Positions 40,560-50,600 of a stretch of DNA of 64,000 nucleotides are shown in pieces. The stretch is taken from NCBI RefSeq assembly GCF_036248275.1, contig NZ_CP109181.1, positions 4,898,001 to 4,962,000 on the forward strand, written 5' to 3'. The stretch is from Streptomyces sp. NBC_01716 (lineage in GTDB: Bacteria; Actinomycetota; Actinomycetes; Streptomycetales; Streptomycetaceae). The notes under the pieces were generated by a model. That model ran no database searches and was not told the DNA's origin. It saw only the letters and a program-made list of their open reading frames with translations. Position 1 is the first letter of the stretch. The number at the start of each line of letters is the position of its first letter. The translations under genes and the position numbers were made by a program.

Positions 40560-41417
40560 TCAGCCGAAGGTCAGCGCGTCCGGGGAGAGCTGCGGGACCA
40601 GGCCCTCGTCCGCCGCGCGCGTGAGGAGGCCCCGTACCGCCGCGTAGCCGTCCTCGCCCAGGTCCGCGGTGAACTCGTTGACGTACAGCGCGATGTGCTG
40701 GTCCGCCACCGCCGGGTCCATCTCCTGCGCGTGCGCGCGGACGTACGGGCGCGATGCCTCCGGGTCGTCCCACGCCATCCGGACCGACGTACGCGCCGAA
40801 TCCGCCAGCGACTGGAGCGTGTCCGTGCCCAGATTCCGCTTCGCGATGATCGCGCCCAGCGGGATCGGCAGGCCCGTCGTGGACTCCCAGTGCTCGCCCA
40901 TGTCGGCGAGGCTGTGCAGCCCGTAGTCCTGGTAGGTGAAGCGCGCCTCGTGGATGACGAGTCCCGCGTCGACCTTGCCGTCGCGCACCGCCGGCATGAT
41001 CTCGTTGAAGGGCATGACCACGATCCGGCCCACGCCGCCCGGCAGCACATCGGCCGCCCACAGCCTGAACAGCAGGTAGGCGGTGGAGCGTTCGGACGGT
41101 ACGGCGACGGTCGCACCGGTCAGGTCGGCGTCCGGCCCCCGGGTCAGGACCAGCGGGCCGTTCCCGCGGCCGAGCGCCCCGCCGCACGGCAGCAGCGTGT
41201 ACTCGTCGAGGACCCACGGCAGCACGGCGTACGACACCTTCAGCACGTCCAGCTCGCCGCGCTCGGCCATGCCGTTGGTGATGTCGATGTCCGCGAACGT
41301 CACGTCCAGCTCGGGCGCGCCCGGCACCCGGCCGTGCGCCCAGGCGTCGAAGACGAACGTGTCGTTGGGACAGGGCGAGTACGCGATCCGCAGGGGTGGT
41401 ACGGCGGCGTGCCTCAT
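40560..41417 (-). CDS. mqnD: 1,4-dihydroxy-6-naphthoate synthase
   Basis: A 285-residue cytoplasmic enzyme of the futalosine menaquinone pathway that converts cyclic dehypoxanthinylfutalosine to 1,4-dihydroxy-6-naphthoate. The two-lobed periplasmic-binding-like fold shows IAYSPCPNDTFVF, DVLKVSYAVLPW, VPSERSTAYLLF, and the helix AGLVIHEARFTYQDYGL with the conserved His. ATG 41417 overlaps the mqnB stop (ATGA) and has GGGAG upstream, which decides it over ATG 41429. It forms an operon with mqnB. Confidence 0.95.
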   Translation of the reverse strand: MRHAAVPPLRIAYSPCPNDTFVFDAWAHGRVPGAPELDVTFADIDITNGMAERGELDVLKVSYAVLPWVLDEYTLLPCGGALGRGNGPLVLTRGPDADLTGATVAVPSERSTAYLLFRLWAADVLPGGVGRIVVMPFNEIMPAVRDGKVDAGLVIHEARFTYQDYGLHSLADMGEHWESTTGLPIPLGAIIAKRNLGTDTLQSLADSARTSVRMAWDDPEASRPYVRAHAQEMDPAVADQHIALYVNEFTADLGEDGYAAVRGLLTRAADEGLVPQLSPDALTFG

Positions 41418-42106
41418 GGCGACTCCCATGGCGATTTCTCGAAGACGGGGCTGAGTTGGCGGCAGGCGTACCGCAGCGCATCCAGCGCCTGGCCGATGCG
41501 CCAGGCCGAACGGTCGCGCGGGCCAACGGCGTTGGAGACCGCGCGGATCTCGACCACCGGCACCGCGTACGCCGCCGCGGCCTCCGCGACGCCGAAACCC
41601 TCCATGGCCTCGGCGGCGGCGCGCGGGTGACGTGCCGTCAGTTCGGCGGCACGGGCCGCCGATCCGGTCACGGTGGAGACGGTGAGCACCGGCGCGTGGA
41701 CGGCGTCCAGAAGACCCGCGACGCGGGCGGCGAGTTCCGGCGGCGGGTGGTGGACGGTGCGGCCGAAGCCCAGCTCGTCCACCGGGAGGAAACCCTCGGG
41801 CGTCTCGGCGCCGAGGTCGGCGGCGACGATCGCGTCCGCCACCACCAGGGAGCCGACCGGGGCGAGCGGCTGGAACCCGCCGCCGATACCGGCGGAGATC
41901 ACCAGGTCGTACGGGGATGCAACCGCGAGGGCCGTCGCCGTACCGGCCGCCGCTGCCGCAGGTCCGACCCCGGCGGCCAGCACATCGGCGCCGGAGTGGG
42001 AGGCCAGGACGTAACCGCCGGGCAGACGGCGCTCCGTGGCCGCCCCGAGCCCGTCCGAGACCGCGTCGGCCTCGGCCTGAACGGCCGTCACCACCAGTAC
42101 GCGCAC
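41414..42106 (-). CDS. mqnB: Futalosine hydrolase
   Basis: A 230-residue nucleoside-phosphorylase-like enzyme releasing hypoxanthine from futalosine in menaquinone synthesis. It shows the MTA/SAH-nucleosidase-like core: VLVVTAVQAEADAV, AAGVGPAAAAAGTATAL, DLVISAGIGGGF, the substrate-binding VVADAIVAADLG and AEAMEGFGVAEAA with its conserved Met-Glu. Spacing to mqnD is a 4-base overlap, so the two are co-translated. Other mqn genes (A, C, E) are not in the window. Confidence 0.95.
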   Translation of the reverse strand: MRVLVVTAVQAEADAVSDGLGAATERRLPGGYVLASHSGADVLAAGVGPAAAAAGTATALAVASPYDLVISAGIGGGFQPLAPVGSLVVADAIVAADLGAETPEGFLPVDELGFGRTVHHPPPELAARVAGLLDAVHAPVLTVSTVTGSAARAAELTARHPRAAAEAMEGFGVAEAAAAYAVPVVEIRAVSNAVGPRDRSAWRIGQALDALRYACRQLSPVFEKSPWESP

Positions 42107-42178
42107 GAACGCCCCTCCCTTGACACGATCAGAACGGGCCGGGACGCGTCGGAACGGGCCCGGTCCGGCCGGGACGGG

Positions 42179-42670
42179 TCAGGATTCCCGCTTCAGCTCG
42201 AAGTTCCAGACCCCGGTCACGGCCCGCTCCTTCTCGCTCGTCTCGACGATGCTCAGATTCACGGCATCGATGAGCTCGCCGGTCTGCGAGGCGAAGAACG
42301 AGCCCGCCTGGATGGTGCGGAAGGTGTTCTTGTCCGGCTGGGGCTCGGCCCGCTGGCCCTCGACGTAGAAGGTCCAGCCGTTGTCCGCGATCTCCGGGTC
42401 GACACCGAAGTGGATGCGCTCGTCGGGGGAGACCGTGACCGTCTTGCGTTCCGAGGTGTCGTTGAGGCACCTCCTGAGCACGGCCTCGTCGCCCAGCGAC
42501 TTGCCGTCGTTGTAGCAGACGGCCTCGGAGTGCACGGTGTCCGTACCGACCGTCACCGTCGCGAGCGGCGTGGGCTTGTCGCAGGCCGAGAGGGCGAGCA
42601 GGCCCGCGGAGACGGCGCCGAGCGCGACACCGGTCCGGCGGGCCCTGGCAGAGATAAACGCAGCGGTCAT
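42179..42670 (-). CDS. DUF2771 family lipoprotein
   Basis: A 163-residue lipoprotein. The basic N terminus and hydrophobic stretch end in a lipobox (LLALSAC), so the Cys near residue 30 should be lipidated by Lgt and the signal cut by Lsp. The mature part has paired Cys (AVCYND and RRCLND) that may form a disulfide, and a beta-rich ending (GVWNFELKRES). It lies 27 bp downstream of an MFS exporter on the same strand, a frequent pairing in Streptomyces. Function unknown. Confidence 0.82.
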   Translation of the reverse strand: MTAAFISARARRTGVALGAVSAGLLALSACDKPTPLATVTVGTDTVHSEAVCYNDGKSLGDEAVLRRCLNDTSERKTVTVSPDERIHFGVDPEIADNGWTFYVEGQRAEPQPDKNTFRTIQAGSFFASQTGELIDAVNLSIVETSEKERAVTGVWNFELKRES

Positions 42671-42697
42671 GGGCCGAAGGCTATCGCCCGGCCGGGC

Positions 42698-44047
42698 TCA
42701 GGCGGCGCGCGGGTGCGGCGCGCCGTGCCGGGCCGCGCCGAGCAGCCCCCGTACGGAGAAGGCCGCCCCGGTCGCCACCAGACCGGCGGCCACCGACATG
42801 CCGAGCACCCCGTTGAGCGGCAGGGCGATACCGATCGCGCCGCCCACCACCCAGGACATCTGGAGCGCCGTCTCGGCGCGCGCGAAGGCGGACGTACGGA
42901 CCTCCTCCGGGACGTCCCGCTGGATGCACGCGTCCAGCGACAGCTTCGAGAGGGCCTGGGTGAAACCGGCCGTGGTGGCGAGCACCGCGATCGTCAGGCC
43001 GCCGAAGAACACCGCCGCGAAGATCGCCGCCGTGAGGGCGAGACCCAGCACGGTCGCGATGATCACCTCGGGCGCGCGGGCCTTGAGCCAGGCGCCCACC
43101 GCCGTACCGATCGCGTTGCCCGTGCCCGCGCAGACACCCACGATGGCCAGCGAGACGGCGGCGCTCTGCCCCGCCAACGGGTGCTGGCGCAGCAGGAACG
43201 CCAGGAAGAAGATCAGGAAGCCGGAGAGCGCGCGGTGCGACGCGTTCGCCTGGAGGCCGTTGAAGACGGACGGGCCGACCGTGCGCAGACTCGGCCGCTT
43301 CTTGCTCCCGCGCGCCACGAGCTGCATCTTGCGCTCGCCCTTCGCGGAGTCCACCTTCGGCGGCATCGTGAACGCCAGGAAGGTGCCCGCGGCGAAGATG
43401 AGGAACGCGCCGTACAGCGGCCACTGTGGGCCGATCTGATGGAGGCCGGCCCCGATCGGGGCCGCCGCGCCCGTCGCGAGCAGGCCCGCGAGCGTCACCC
43501 GGGAATTGGCCCGGACCAGGGGGAAATTCGGTGGCAGCAGCCGTGGCACGACGGCGCTGCGGACGACTCCGTAAGCCTTCGACGCGACGAGCACGCCCAG
43601 CGCGGCCGGATACAGCTCCAGGCCGCCGGTCGCGACCGCGCCCGACATGGTCAGCGCGAGCAGCGCCCTGGTCAGCATGGCGCCGGCCATCGCGGCCCGG
43701 CGGCCGTGCGGGATGCGGTCGAGGAGCGGGCCGATCACCGGGGCCAGGAGCGTGAAGGGGGCCATGGTGACGGCGAGGTAGAGGGCGACGCGGCCACGGG
43801 CCTCGTCGGTCGGTACGGAGAAGAAGACCGTCGACGCGAGGGCGACGGTGATCATGACGTCACCCGCGCCGTTCACGGCGTGCAGTTCGATCAGCCTGCC
43901 GAGGCCGGACTCGCCCGCGCCGTGCGCGTGCGTGGCCTTGCGGATGCCCTTCGCGGTGCCGGTGAACGGCAGGTGCAGGGCACGCCCGACCGTCCGCCCC
44001 ACTCTGCGGAGCGGACCGGAGCGCTCGGACGACCTGACGGCTGCCAC
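42698..44047 (-). CDS. MFS transporter
   Basis: A 449-residue exporter of the major facilitator superfamily with about twelve membrane segments. The N-terminal region (HLPFTGTAKGIRKATHAHG) is cytoplasmic. The conserved loop RIPHGRRAAMAGAML follows the first helices (LDRIPHGRR resembles the A-motif loop). I used GTG 44047; the frame is open to 44125 but the extra residues look uncharacteristic. Likely exports a small molecule. A DUF2771 lipoprotein gene follows. Confidence 0.85.
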   Translation of the reverse strand: MAAVRSSERSGPLRRVGRTVGRALHLPFTGTAKGIRKATHAHGAGESGLGRLIELHAVNGAGDVMITVALASTVFFSVPTDEARGRVALYLAVTMAPFTLLAPVIGPLLDRIPHGRRAAMAGAMLTRALLALTMSGAVATGGLELYPAALGVLVASKAYGVVRSAVVPRLLPPNFPLVRANSRVTLAGLLATGAAAPIGAGLHQIGPQWPLYGAFLIFAAGTFLAFTMPPKVDSAKGERKMQLVARGSKKRPSLRTVGPSVFNGLQANASHRALSGFLIFFLAFLLRQHPLAGQSAAVSLAIVGVCAGTGNAIGTAVGAWLKARAPEVIIATVLGLALTAAIFAAVFFGGLTIAVLATTAGFTQALSKLSLDACIQRDVPEEVRTSAFARAETALQMSWVVGGAIGIALPLNGVLGMSVAAGLVATGAAFSVRGLLGAARHGAPHPRAA

Positions 44048-44465
44048 CCCGTCATAGTGCCCCCACTTCGCGTGGCGGAACGCCCGTGACGTCCCTGACG
44101 CGCGGACTTCAGCTGTTCTTCTCATTACTTTGCCGAGATTTCACGGCGGCTCCGGTGCCCCGTCCACCGACTGTCGCGGAGTCTTTCCCGGGGTCTCGCA
44201 CCGCCCGCGGGCTGCCCGAACTCCGGGAAAGGGGGCGTGCAGGTGGGCGGCGGGCGGTGGAGGGGGTAGCGTGCGTAGCGCGCCACCGGCGGTTGTTCTC
44301 GGCCGCGCGCCTCTTTGTCATCCCGCAGAATGGTTGACGGTAGGTGTGCCCGGGAGAAGTCGGGCGTGGACGTCGATGCGGCCCTCTGGTCCGCTCCGCC
44401 CTCGGCCCGTACATCGTGAATCGGCCGGCGCACCCGTGAAACGGCGTAGGAGAGAAGCGAGACCT
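44048..44465. other. 418-bp divergent intergenic region
   Basis: I see no supported gene between the MFS and DUF3027 starts. A GGAGAGAAG ribosome site precedes GTG 44466. TTGACG at 44335-44340 may be a -35 box, but no good -10 follows at normal spacing. Confidence 0.45.
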
Positions 44466-45365
44466 GTGAGTGCTGCGACGACTCGAAGCCGAACCCCCGA
44501 CCGCCTGTGTGCCGAGGCGGTGGACCTCGCGAGGTCGGCGGCCGAGGACGCTGCCGCGCCCGGTGTCGTCGGTGAACATGTGGCGGTGGTGTCCGAGGGT
44601 GACCGTGTAGTCACGCATCTCTTCGAATGCAAGGAGATGGGCTACCGCGGCTGGCGCTGGGCGGTGACGGTCGCGCGGGCGTCCCGCGCCAAGCTCGTCA
44701 CCCTTGACGAAACGGTGCTGCTGCCCGGCCCCGACTCCCTCCAGGCCCCCGAATGGGTGCCGTGGAGCGACCGGCTGCGTCCCGGGGACATGGGCCCCGG
44801 CGATCTGCTGCCGACCGAGGCGCAGGATCTGCGCCTGGAGCCCGGCTACAGCGGCGAGGACACGCCCCCGCCGAACTCGGCGGTGCCCGACGCAGTCACC
44901 CCGCAGGCGCTGGCGGAGCTGGTCGAGGCGGAGGACGCGGAGGAGACGGACCGCGGCGTACTCGCCGACGAGGGCACACCGCTCACCGTCCGCGGCACGA
45001 TCGCGTCGGTCGCCGAGGAACTGGGCATGCGCCGCGCCAGAGTGCTGTCCCGGTACGGCCTCCACATCGCGGCGGACCGCTGGGACGAGGCTTTCGGCGC
45101 CAAGACCCCCATGGCCCAGGCGGCACCCGCGCCCTGCGTATCGTGCGGCTTCCTCCTGCCACTGGCGGGCTCGCTGCGGCAGGCGTTCGGTGTCTGCGCG
45201 AACGAGTTCTCCCCGGCGGACGGCCGGGTGGTCTCCCTGGCCTACGGCTGCGGCGGCCACTCGGAAGCGGCGGTCATGCCGACCCCACCCCGCCCGGCAC
45301 CGCACGTACTGGACGAACTGGGCGCGGACGCGTTCCCGCTGGGGGCGCCGGGCGAGGGGAGTTAG
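44466..45365 (+). CDS. DUF3027 family protein
   Basis: A 299-residue protein with the actinobacterial DUF3027 layout. An N-terminal domain (LCAEAVDLARSAAED, VVSEGDRVVTHLFECKEMGYRGWRWAVTV) and W-VPWSDRLRPGDMGPGDLLP are followed by an acidic linker, a helix-turn-helix-like segment (SVAEELGMRRARVLSRYGL) and a C-terminal Cys pair (PCVSCGFLLP, FGVCANEFSPADGRVVSLAYGCGGHSE) that may bind zinc. The GTG has GGAGAGAAG upstream. Function unknown; the last Cys cluster suggests a zinc-binding role. Confidence 0.88.
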   Translation: MSAATTRSRTPDRLCAEAVDLARSAAEDAAAPGVVGEHVAVVSEGDRVVTHLFECKEMGYRGWRWAVTVARASRAKLVTLDETVLLPGPDSLQAPEWVPWSDRLRPGDMGPGDLLPTEAQDLRLEPGYSGEDTPPPNSAVPDAVTPQALAELVEAEDAEETDRGVLADEGTPLTVRGTIASVAEELGMRRARVLSRYGLHIAADRWDEAFGAKTPMAQAAPAPCVSCGFLLPLAGSLRQAFGVCANEFSPADGRVVSLAYGCGGHSEAAVMPTPPRPAPHVLDELGADAFPLGAPGEGS

Positions 45366-45426
45366 GCCCGCGTCCGGCCGGGGCTTCGGTGATCGCGGAG
45401 GCGTTCACGGCGCCACAGTCTGCCCG

Positions 45427-45819
45427 TTACGGCACGTGCGCCACGTATCGATGCCGCCCGAGGTAGATGCGGCAGTCGACGGCTTCGCTCAACGCACCTT
45501 CATCCAAGGCAAGTTGCTCGGCCCACCACCAGGCGTCGCACTCTTCGCACTCTTCGGGCTTGGCGTCGGCACCCTTCGCGTGCGGGCCGACTTCGGTCCG
45601 CCGTACATCGTCGGGACGTGCGTCCCATTCCTCCGCCCCGAGAAACGCCCGCAACCGCCACAGCCCGCCGACCGTCCCCCGGTACTCGGCCAACCTGCCC
45701 ACGGCGGTGTCGAGAACCGAGGCTCCCACTTCCGGCGGCATCTCGCCGATCACGGCCTGCTCCTCTGTCCGGCACGTCGGTGCCAGTCCTGCCGGCCGGG
45801 TCTGTGTCTCGTCGGGCAT
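45427..45819 (-). CDS. Hypothetical protein downstream of the ATPase pseudogene
   Basis: A 130-residue hydrophilic protein. It has a helical middle (VLDTAVGRLAEYRGTVGGLWRLRAFLG), a charged segment, two close Cys (ECEECDAWWWAEQ) and a C-terminal IYLGRHRYV. The CxxC may bind metal but there is no second pair except CR in VDCRIYL. ATG 45819 overlaps the stop of the upstream ATPase reading frame (TGATG) with AGGAG before it, so it would be co-translated if that frame is read. Function unknown. Confidence 0.7.
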   Translation of the reverse strand: MPDETQTRPAGLAPTCRTEEQAVIGEMPPEVGASVLDTAVGRLAEYRGTVGGLWRLRAFLGAEEWDARPDDVRRTEVGPHAKGADAKPEECEECDAWWWAEQLALDEGALSEAVDCRIYLGRHRYVAHVP

Positions 45820-46171
45820 CAGGTCAACTCCTGGTGGGACTGGGCCCACAGCCCGTACCCGTCGGCGGTGACGCCGGACGACTGTGACAGCCGGTCGATG
45901 ATGAGATCGCCCGGTCCGTAGGTCTGGACCACGGGCAGGCGGTAGGTGCCGTCGGCGGTGATGCGCGCGCGTCGGCCCGCGGTCGAGATGGTGATCTCGA
46001 TGACTCGGGGCGGCGGGCGGGCGAGCTGGCGAGGACGGCGATGAACAGTTCGTTCGCGACGGCGGGGGCGTCATCGTGCGTGAGACGACCCCTGGTCCAC
46101 CGGCGGACGCGGGCGGCCTCGGCAGGGTGGCCCTTGAAGACCAGGCGCCAGGTGTGTCCCGATTCGGGCAT
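45819..46171 (-). pseudogene. Frameshifted GHKL-type ATP-binding regulator gene
   Basis: From ATG 46171 (GAGGGG upstream) the frame reads MPESGHTWRLVFKGHP…VANELFIAVLAS, typical of Streptomyces anti-sigma-like ATP-binding proteins. It then degenerates. One base later the expected continuation is in the +1 frame: VIEITISTAGRRARIT, RLPVVQTYGPGDLIIDRL, GYGLWAQSHQEL, stopping at 45819-45821. The shift lies near 45999-46027 (one extra base in the AGCTCGC word is the simplest fix). It is a pseudogene or carries a sequencing error. Confidence 0.82.
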
Positions 46172-46197
46172 GGCTACCCCTCGGCTTCGGTAGCTAT

Positions 46198-46228
46198 CTG
46201 AGTACGGATAACTTCTTTCTGTACTCAG
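46198..46228. promoter_or_regulatory. Inverted repeat between ATPase and GntR genes
   Basis: A perfect 8-bp inverted repeat CTGAGTAC / GTACTCAG is separated by a 15-base A/T-rich spacer. It lies in the divergent gap and is a likely operator for the adjacent GntR regulator. Dyads with A/T spacers in this position are common for the family. Confidence 0.65.
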
Positions 46229-46268
46229 ATTGTCGCGAGTTGGCGCTGGTCAAGCGGGAGGCGAGAGT

Positions 46269-47069
46269 ATGTGTGTACAGATTGACGCGATCATTGAGGA
46301 CGGTGGTGTGGCGGTGGCACAGCCCGAGTACCTGCGGATCGCCGCTGACCTGCGGCGCCGTATCTCCTCCGGCGAGTACGGACCCGGCGACCGGCTGCCC
46401 ACGCTCCCCGAGCTGTGCGAGGCGTACCGCGTATCGGAGACGACCATCCGCAACGCGCTCAGCCTGCTCCGCAACGAGGGGCTGATCGAGTCCAAGGCGA
46501 GGGCCGGGACGCGGGTGAGGCCGCAGCCGCCCGTTCACCGTATGGCCGCCGACCGGTATCGCACCGCGCCCGGCGCCAGGGCCACGCCGTACACCCGCGA
46601 CCAGGGCATCGGGTGGTCCGAGTACCGGCTCGACAAGCGCTTCGAACGGGTCCAGGCCAACGCGGAGTTGGCCGCGCTGTTCGAGTGCGAGCCCGGCGAA
46701 CGGCTTCTCGCCCGGCACTTCGTCTCCCACGACAACGACGAGCCGACGCAGATGTCCACCAGCTACGTGCGCTGGTCCGATGTCGCCGGTACACCCGTGG
46801 CGGATCCGATCAACGAGCCGTGGCCCGGTGGCACGCGCGCGCAGCTCGGCAGCCTGGGCATCCATGTCAACCGCGTCACCGAGAGTTTCACGGCGGCGAT
46901 GCCGACCGATGCCGAAGCCGCGACACTGCGTGTCGGTGCCGGGGTCCCGGTGCTGCGGTACACCCGACGGCACATCGCGGACACCGGACGCGTCGTGGAG
47001 GTCGCACATCCGATCGTGCGCAGAGGGGACACCACGGTCGTTGACTTCGTCATCGACCTGGACGACTGA
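46269..47069 (+). CDS. GntR/UTRA transcriptional regulator
   Basis: A 266-residue GntR-family regulator. The winged helix (YLRIAADLRRRISSGEYGPGDRLPTLPELC, then VSETTIRNALSLLRNEGLIESK) is followed by a UTRA ligand domain (ERVQANAELAALFECEPGERLLARHFV, GAGVPVLRYTRRHIADTGRVVEVAH). ATG 46269 follows GGGAGG. It is divergent from a frameshifted ATP-binding gene with an inverted repeat in the gap. This GntR/ATPase neighbourhood is a recurrent Streptomyces type. Ligand unknown. Confidence 0.92.
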   Translation: MCVQIDAIIEDGGVAVAQPEYLRIAADLRRRISSGEYGPGDRLPTLPELCEAYRVSETTIRNALSLLRNEGLIESKARAGTRVRPQPPVHRMAADRYRTAPGARATPYTRDQGIGWSEYRLDKRFERVQANAELAALFECEPGERLLARHFVSHDNDEPTQMSTSYVRWSDVAGTPVADPINEPWPGGTRAQLGSLGIHVNRVTESFTAAMPTDAEAATLRVGAGVPVLRYTRRHIADTGRVVEVAHPIVRRGDTTVVDFVIDLDD

Positions 47070-47184
47070 ACCCCGGACGCACCAAAGCACTGCTGCCTGC
47101 CGGAGGAAAGACTGCCGGCCAACCGGTGTTCATGCCGACGACGCGAGCGTCGACAGTCGCGAGACGGTCGAACACGCCCTGGCC

Positions 47185-47499
47185 TCAAGGCGATCTGAAG
47201 TCGGCGGGAAATGTGTGCTTGATGAAGGTGGCCAACTGCGCCTGAGCCTCCGACAACCCTTGTCGGGTCGCGTGTGCCTCGCGCCGCCAGGACCTCAGTT
47301 GGTCTTCGTCGGGCGAATCGGAGTCGAAGGCCGCCCTGAGCGCCGCGTGATTGCTCTCGACCCACTCGCCTCGGCGCTTTACGGCCTCTTCGAACTCGAA
47401 GATCCGCAGTAGCTCCCGCTCGTTCCCTGATGCCGCGAACGACCGCACCACCGGCGCGCGTGACAAATTTAACGCCCCACCCCGCATGTCCGAGTCCAT
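47185..47499 (-). CDS. Hypothetical hydrophilic protein
   Basis: A 104-residue protein, probably helical and partly coiled (NERELLRIFEFEEAVKRRGEW, QLRSWRREAHATRQGLSEAQAQLATFI). No signal peptide or known motif is seen. The ATG at 47499 lacks a good ribosome site; internal starts near VVRSF or later are possible. Composition supports coding, but the family is unknown. Confidence 0.5.
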   Translation of the reverse strand: MDSDMRGGALNLSRAPVVRSFAASGNERELLRIFEFEEAVKRRGEWVESNHAALRAAFDSDSPDEDQLRSWRREAHATRQGLSEAQAQLATFIKHTFPADFRSP

Positions 47500-47695
47500 C
47501 CACGCACCCCGACCCCGTCAAGCCGCCCGACCTCACGGAAGTGTCCCCTGACCGAAACGCCGACCCGTCTCATGGCTGGCACCGCGCCCCGCTGTGATGC
47601 GGACCCGCGACCCGTACGAGGCGTGTCGCGCGGTACCTTCGGGCCGCACACTTAGCGCGTAGCGGACCGGTGGACGGACAGAGTGGAGTCAGACG

Positions 47696-50600
47696 GTGAG
47701 CGTCACGACGACCGAGGGGGCCGATCCGTTCGGAACGGGTCGGCTGCGGCGTGCGGTACTGGACTCGTGGGGGGCCGGGCCCGCGCGGTTTCGGGAGGAT
47801 GCCAATGCCGAGGAGGACCTCGCGCTCGGTGGCTACCGTGACCGGCTCGTCGTGGAGCTGGCGCAGAATGCCGCCGACGCCGCCGCCCGTGCGGGGGTCC
47901 CGGGGCGGCTGAGGCTCACCCTGCGGCCCGGCAGCCCCGCCGTGCTCGTCGCCGCCAACACCGGTGCGGCCCTCGACGCGACCGGGGTCGAATCCCTCAG
48001 CACTCTGCGTGCCTCCGCCAAGCGCGAGGGACACGAGTCCGCCGTCGGGCGCTTCGGGGTCGGGTTCGCCGCCGTCGTCGCCGTCAGCGACGAACCCGCC
48101 GTCGTCGGCAGGCACGGTGGTGTCCGGTGGTCGCTCGCCGAGGCGCGCGGGCTGGCCCAGGAGGCCGCGCTGTCGAGCCCCGGGCTCGGCGACGAACTGC
48201 GCCGCCGGGACGGGCACGTGCCGCTGCTGCGGCTGCCGCTGCCCGCCGAGGGCAGCGCCCCCGAGGGGTACGACACGGTCGTCATCCTCCCGTTGCGGGA
48301 CGGGACCGCGCTCGATCTGGTGGAGCGGCTGCTCGCCGCGGTCGACGACGCGCTGCTGCTGACCCTGCCGGGCCTCGCCGAGATCGTGGTCGAAACCCCG
48401 GACGGCGAACGGGTGTTGAGGCGCGCGGAGCACGGGCCGTATGTGCATGTGGAGGACAGCCAGGGGGCCGTGCGGCGTTGGAGGGTTGTGAGCCGTCACG
48501 GGGTGACCGAGCCCGCGCTGCTCGAAGGCCGCCCCGTGGAGGAGCGCCTGCGCCCCCACTGGGCCGTTACCTGGGCCGTCCCCGTGGACGGCGAGGGCGC
48601 CCCCGTACCGCCCCGTACCGCACCCGTCGTGCACGCACCGACGCCCACCGACGAACCCCTGGGCGTGCCCGCCCTGCTGATCGCCTCGCTGCCCCTGGAC
48701 ACCACCCGGCGGCACCCCGCGCCCGGACCGCTCACCGACTTCCTCGTGGAGCGGGCCGCCGACGCGTACGCCGAACTCCTCGGCGACTGGCTGCCGGTGT
48801 CCACCGGCACCATCGACCTGGTGCCGGGGCCGCTCGGCAAGGGTGAGCTGGACGGTGTGCTGCGGGCCGCGATCCTCAAGCGGCTGCCGCGTGTCGCCTT
48901 CCTCGAACCGGCCGCCCCCAGCGAAGAGTTGACCGCGCTGCGGCCCTTCGAGGCGGAGGTCGTGGAGGGTGCGGGCGCCGACACCGTACGCGTACTGGCG
49001 GAAGTACTGCCCACGTTGCTGCCCGCCGGGCTCGAACGGCGCACGGAGCTGCGGTCCCTGACGGTGGGCCGGCTGCCGCTCGGCGAGGCCATCGAGCGCA
49101 TCGGCGGCACCGAGCGCGCGCCCGAGTGGTGGCGGCGGCTCTATGAGTCCCTGGCCGGCGTGGACCCGGACCGGCTGTCCGGACTGCCGGTGCCGCTCGT
49201 CGGCGGCCGTACGGCGGTGGGCCCCCGCCGGGTCCTGCTGCCGCTCGCCGAGACACCTGCCGACCTGGCCAGGCTCGGTCTGAAGGTGGCGCACCCGGAT
49301 GCCGCCCACCCGCTGCTGGAGAAGCTCGGCGCGCTGCCCGCCACCCCGCGCGCCGTGCTGACGACCCCGGAGGTACGGGCCGCGGTCGCCGCCTCGCTGG
49401 ACGCCGGCGAGGTCTGGGACCAGGAACAGTCGCTGGACGCCGACGAGTTGGCCGAGACGGTCCTCGCGCTGGTGCGGGACGCGGATCTGGACGTCGGCGA
49501 CGAGCCGTGGCTGGCCGCGCTCGCCCTGCCCGACGAGGAGGGCGAACTCGCCCCCGCCGGTGAACTCGTCCTGCCCGGCAGCCCGTTCGCCGCAGTCATG
49601 CGCGAGGACGAACTCGCCCTGTGCGACGCCGAACTGGCCGAGCGCTGGGGCGAACAGCCACTGGCCGCCTGCGGGGTGCTGGCCAACTTCACCCTCGTAC
49701 GCGCCACGGACGTCGTCCTGGACCCCGACGAACTGGAGCCGCGCGACGGCGACTTCGCCGAGCCGGACGACGCCGGGCTGCTCGACGCCGTCGACGTCTG
49801 GTGCGAGGACGTGCTGGACCGGCTGCCCGAGACGCCGGTGCCGCCGGTCGCCACCGAGATCGTGGCCGTACGTGACCTGGACCTCGTGGACGACGACGCC
49901 TGGCCCCGGGCGCTCGCCCTGCTGGCGCAGCCGCCGCTGCGGGACGCGCTGACCGCGCCCGTACGCGTGCTGCTGCCCGACGGCACGACCGAGAGCGTGC
50001 GCTCGTACACCGCCTGGTGGCTGCGCGACCACCCCGTGCTCGACGGCCGGCGTCCGGCCGGTCTGCGCGCGGCGGGCGGCGATCCGCTGCTGGCCGGGCT
50101 GTACGACGCCGTGGACGCCTCCGGGTTCGAGGACGCGCAGGTGCTGCGCGCGCTGGGCGTCCGGACCTCGGTCGCCGCCCTCCTCGACGAACCGGGCGGC
50201 GCGGCCGAGCTGTTGAACCGGCTGGCCGACCCCGACCGTGAGGTGACGGCCCGTCAGCTACACGCCCTCTACACGGCGATCGCCGACCTCGACCCCCAAC
50301 AGGTCACGCTCCCCGACGAGTTGCGGGCCGTGGTGGACGGCGAGGTGCGGATCGTGGACGCGGCGGACGCCGTGATCGCGGACGTACCCGATCTGCTGCC
50401 GCTGACGGAAGGACTGCCGCTGCTGCCGGTGGCTCCCGCGCGCGCCGCCGAACTCGCTGAGCTGCTCCAGGTCGCGCGGCTCGGCGAGAGCGTCACGGCG
50501 GAGGTGACGACGGAGGGCGAGGAGTACGAGGTCCCGGAGTCCGTCCACGTACTGCTCGGCGCGGGCACCCCCGACACGTACTTCGAGCACGGGCAACTGC

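Noticed and set aside
47570..50032. An 820-codon frame antisense to the sacsin-like gene
   Set aside because: No ribosome site or recognisable motif, and the forward frame is clearly the gene.
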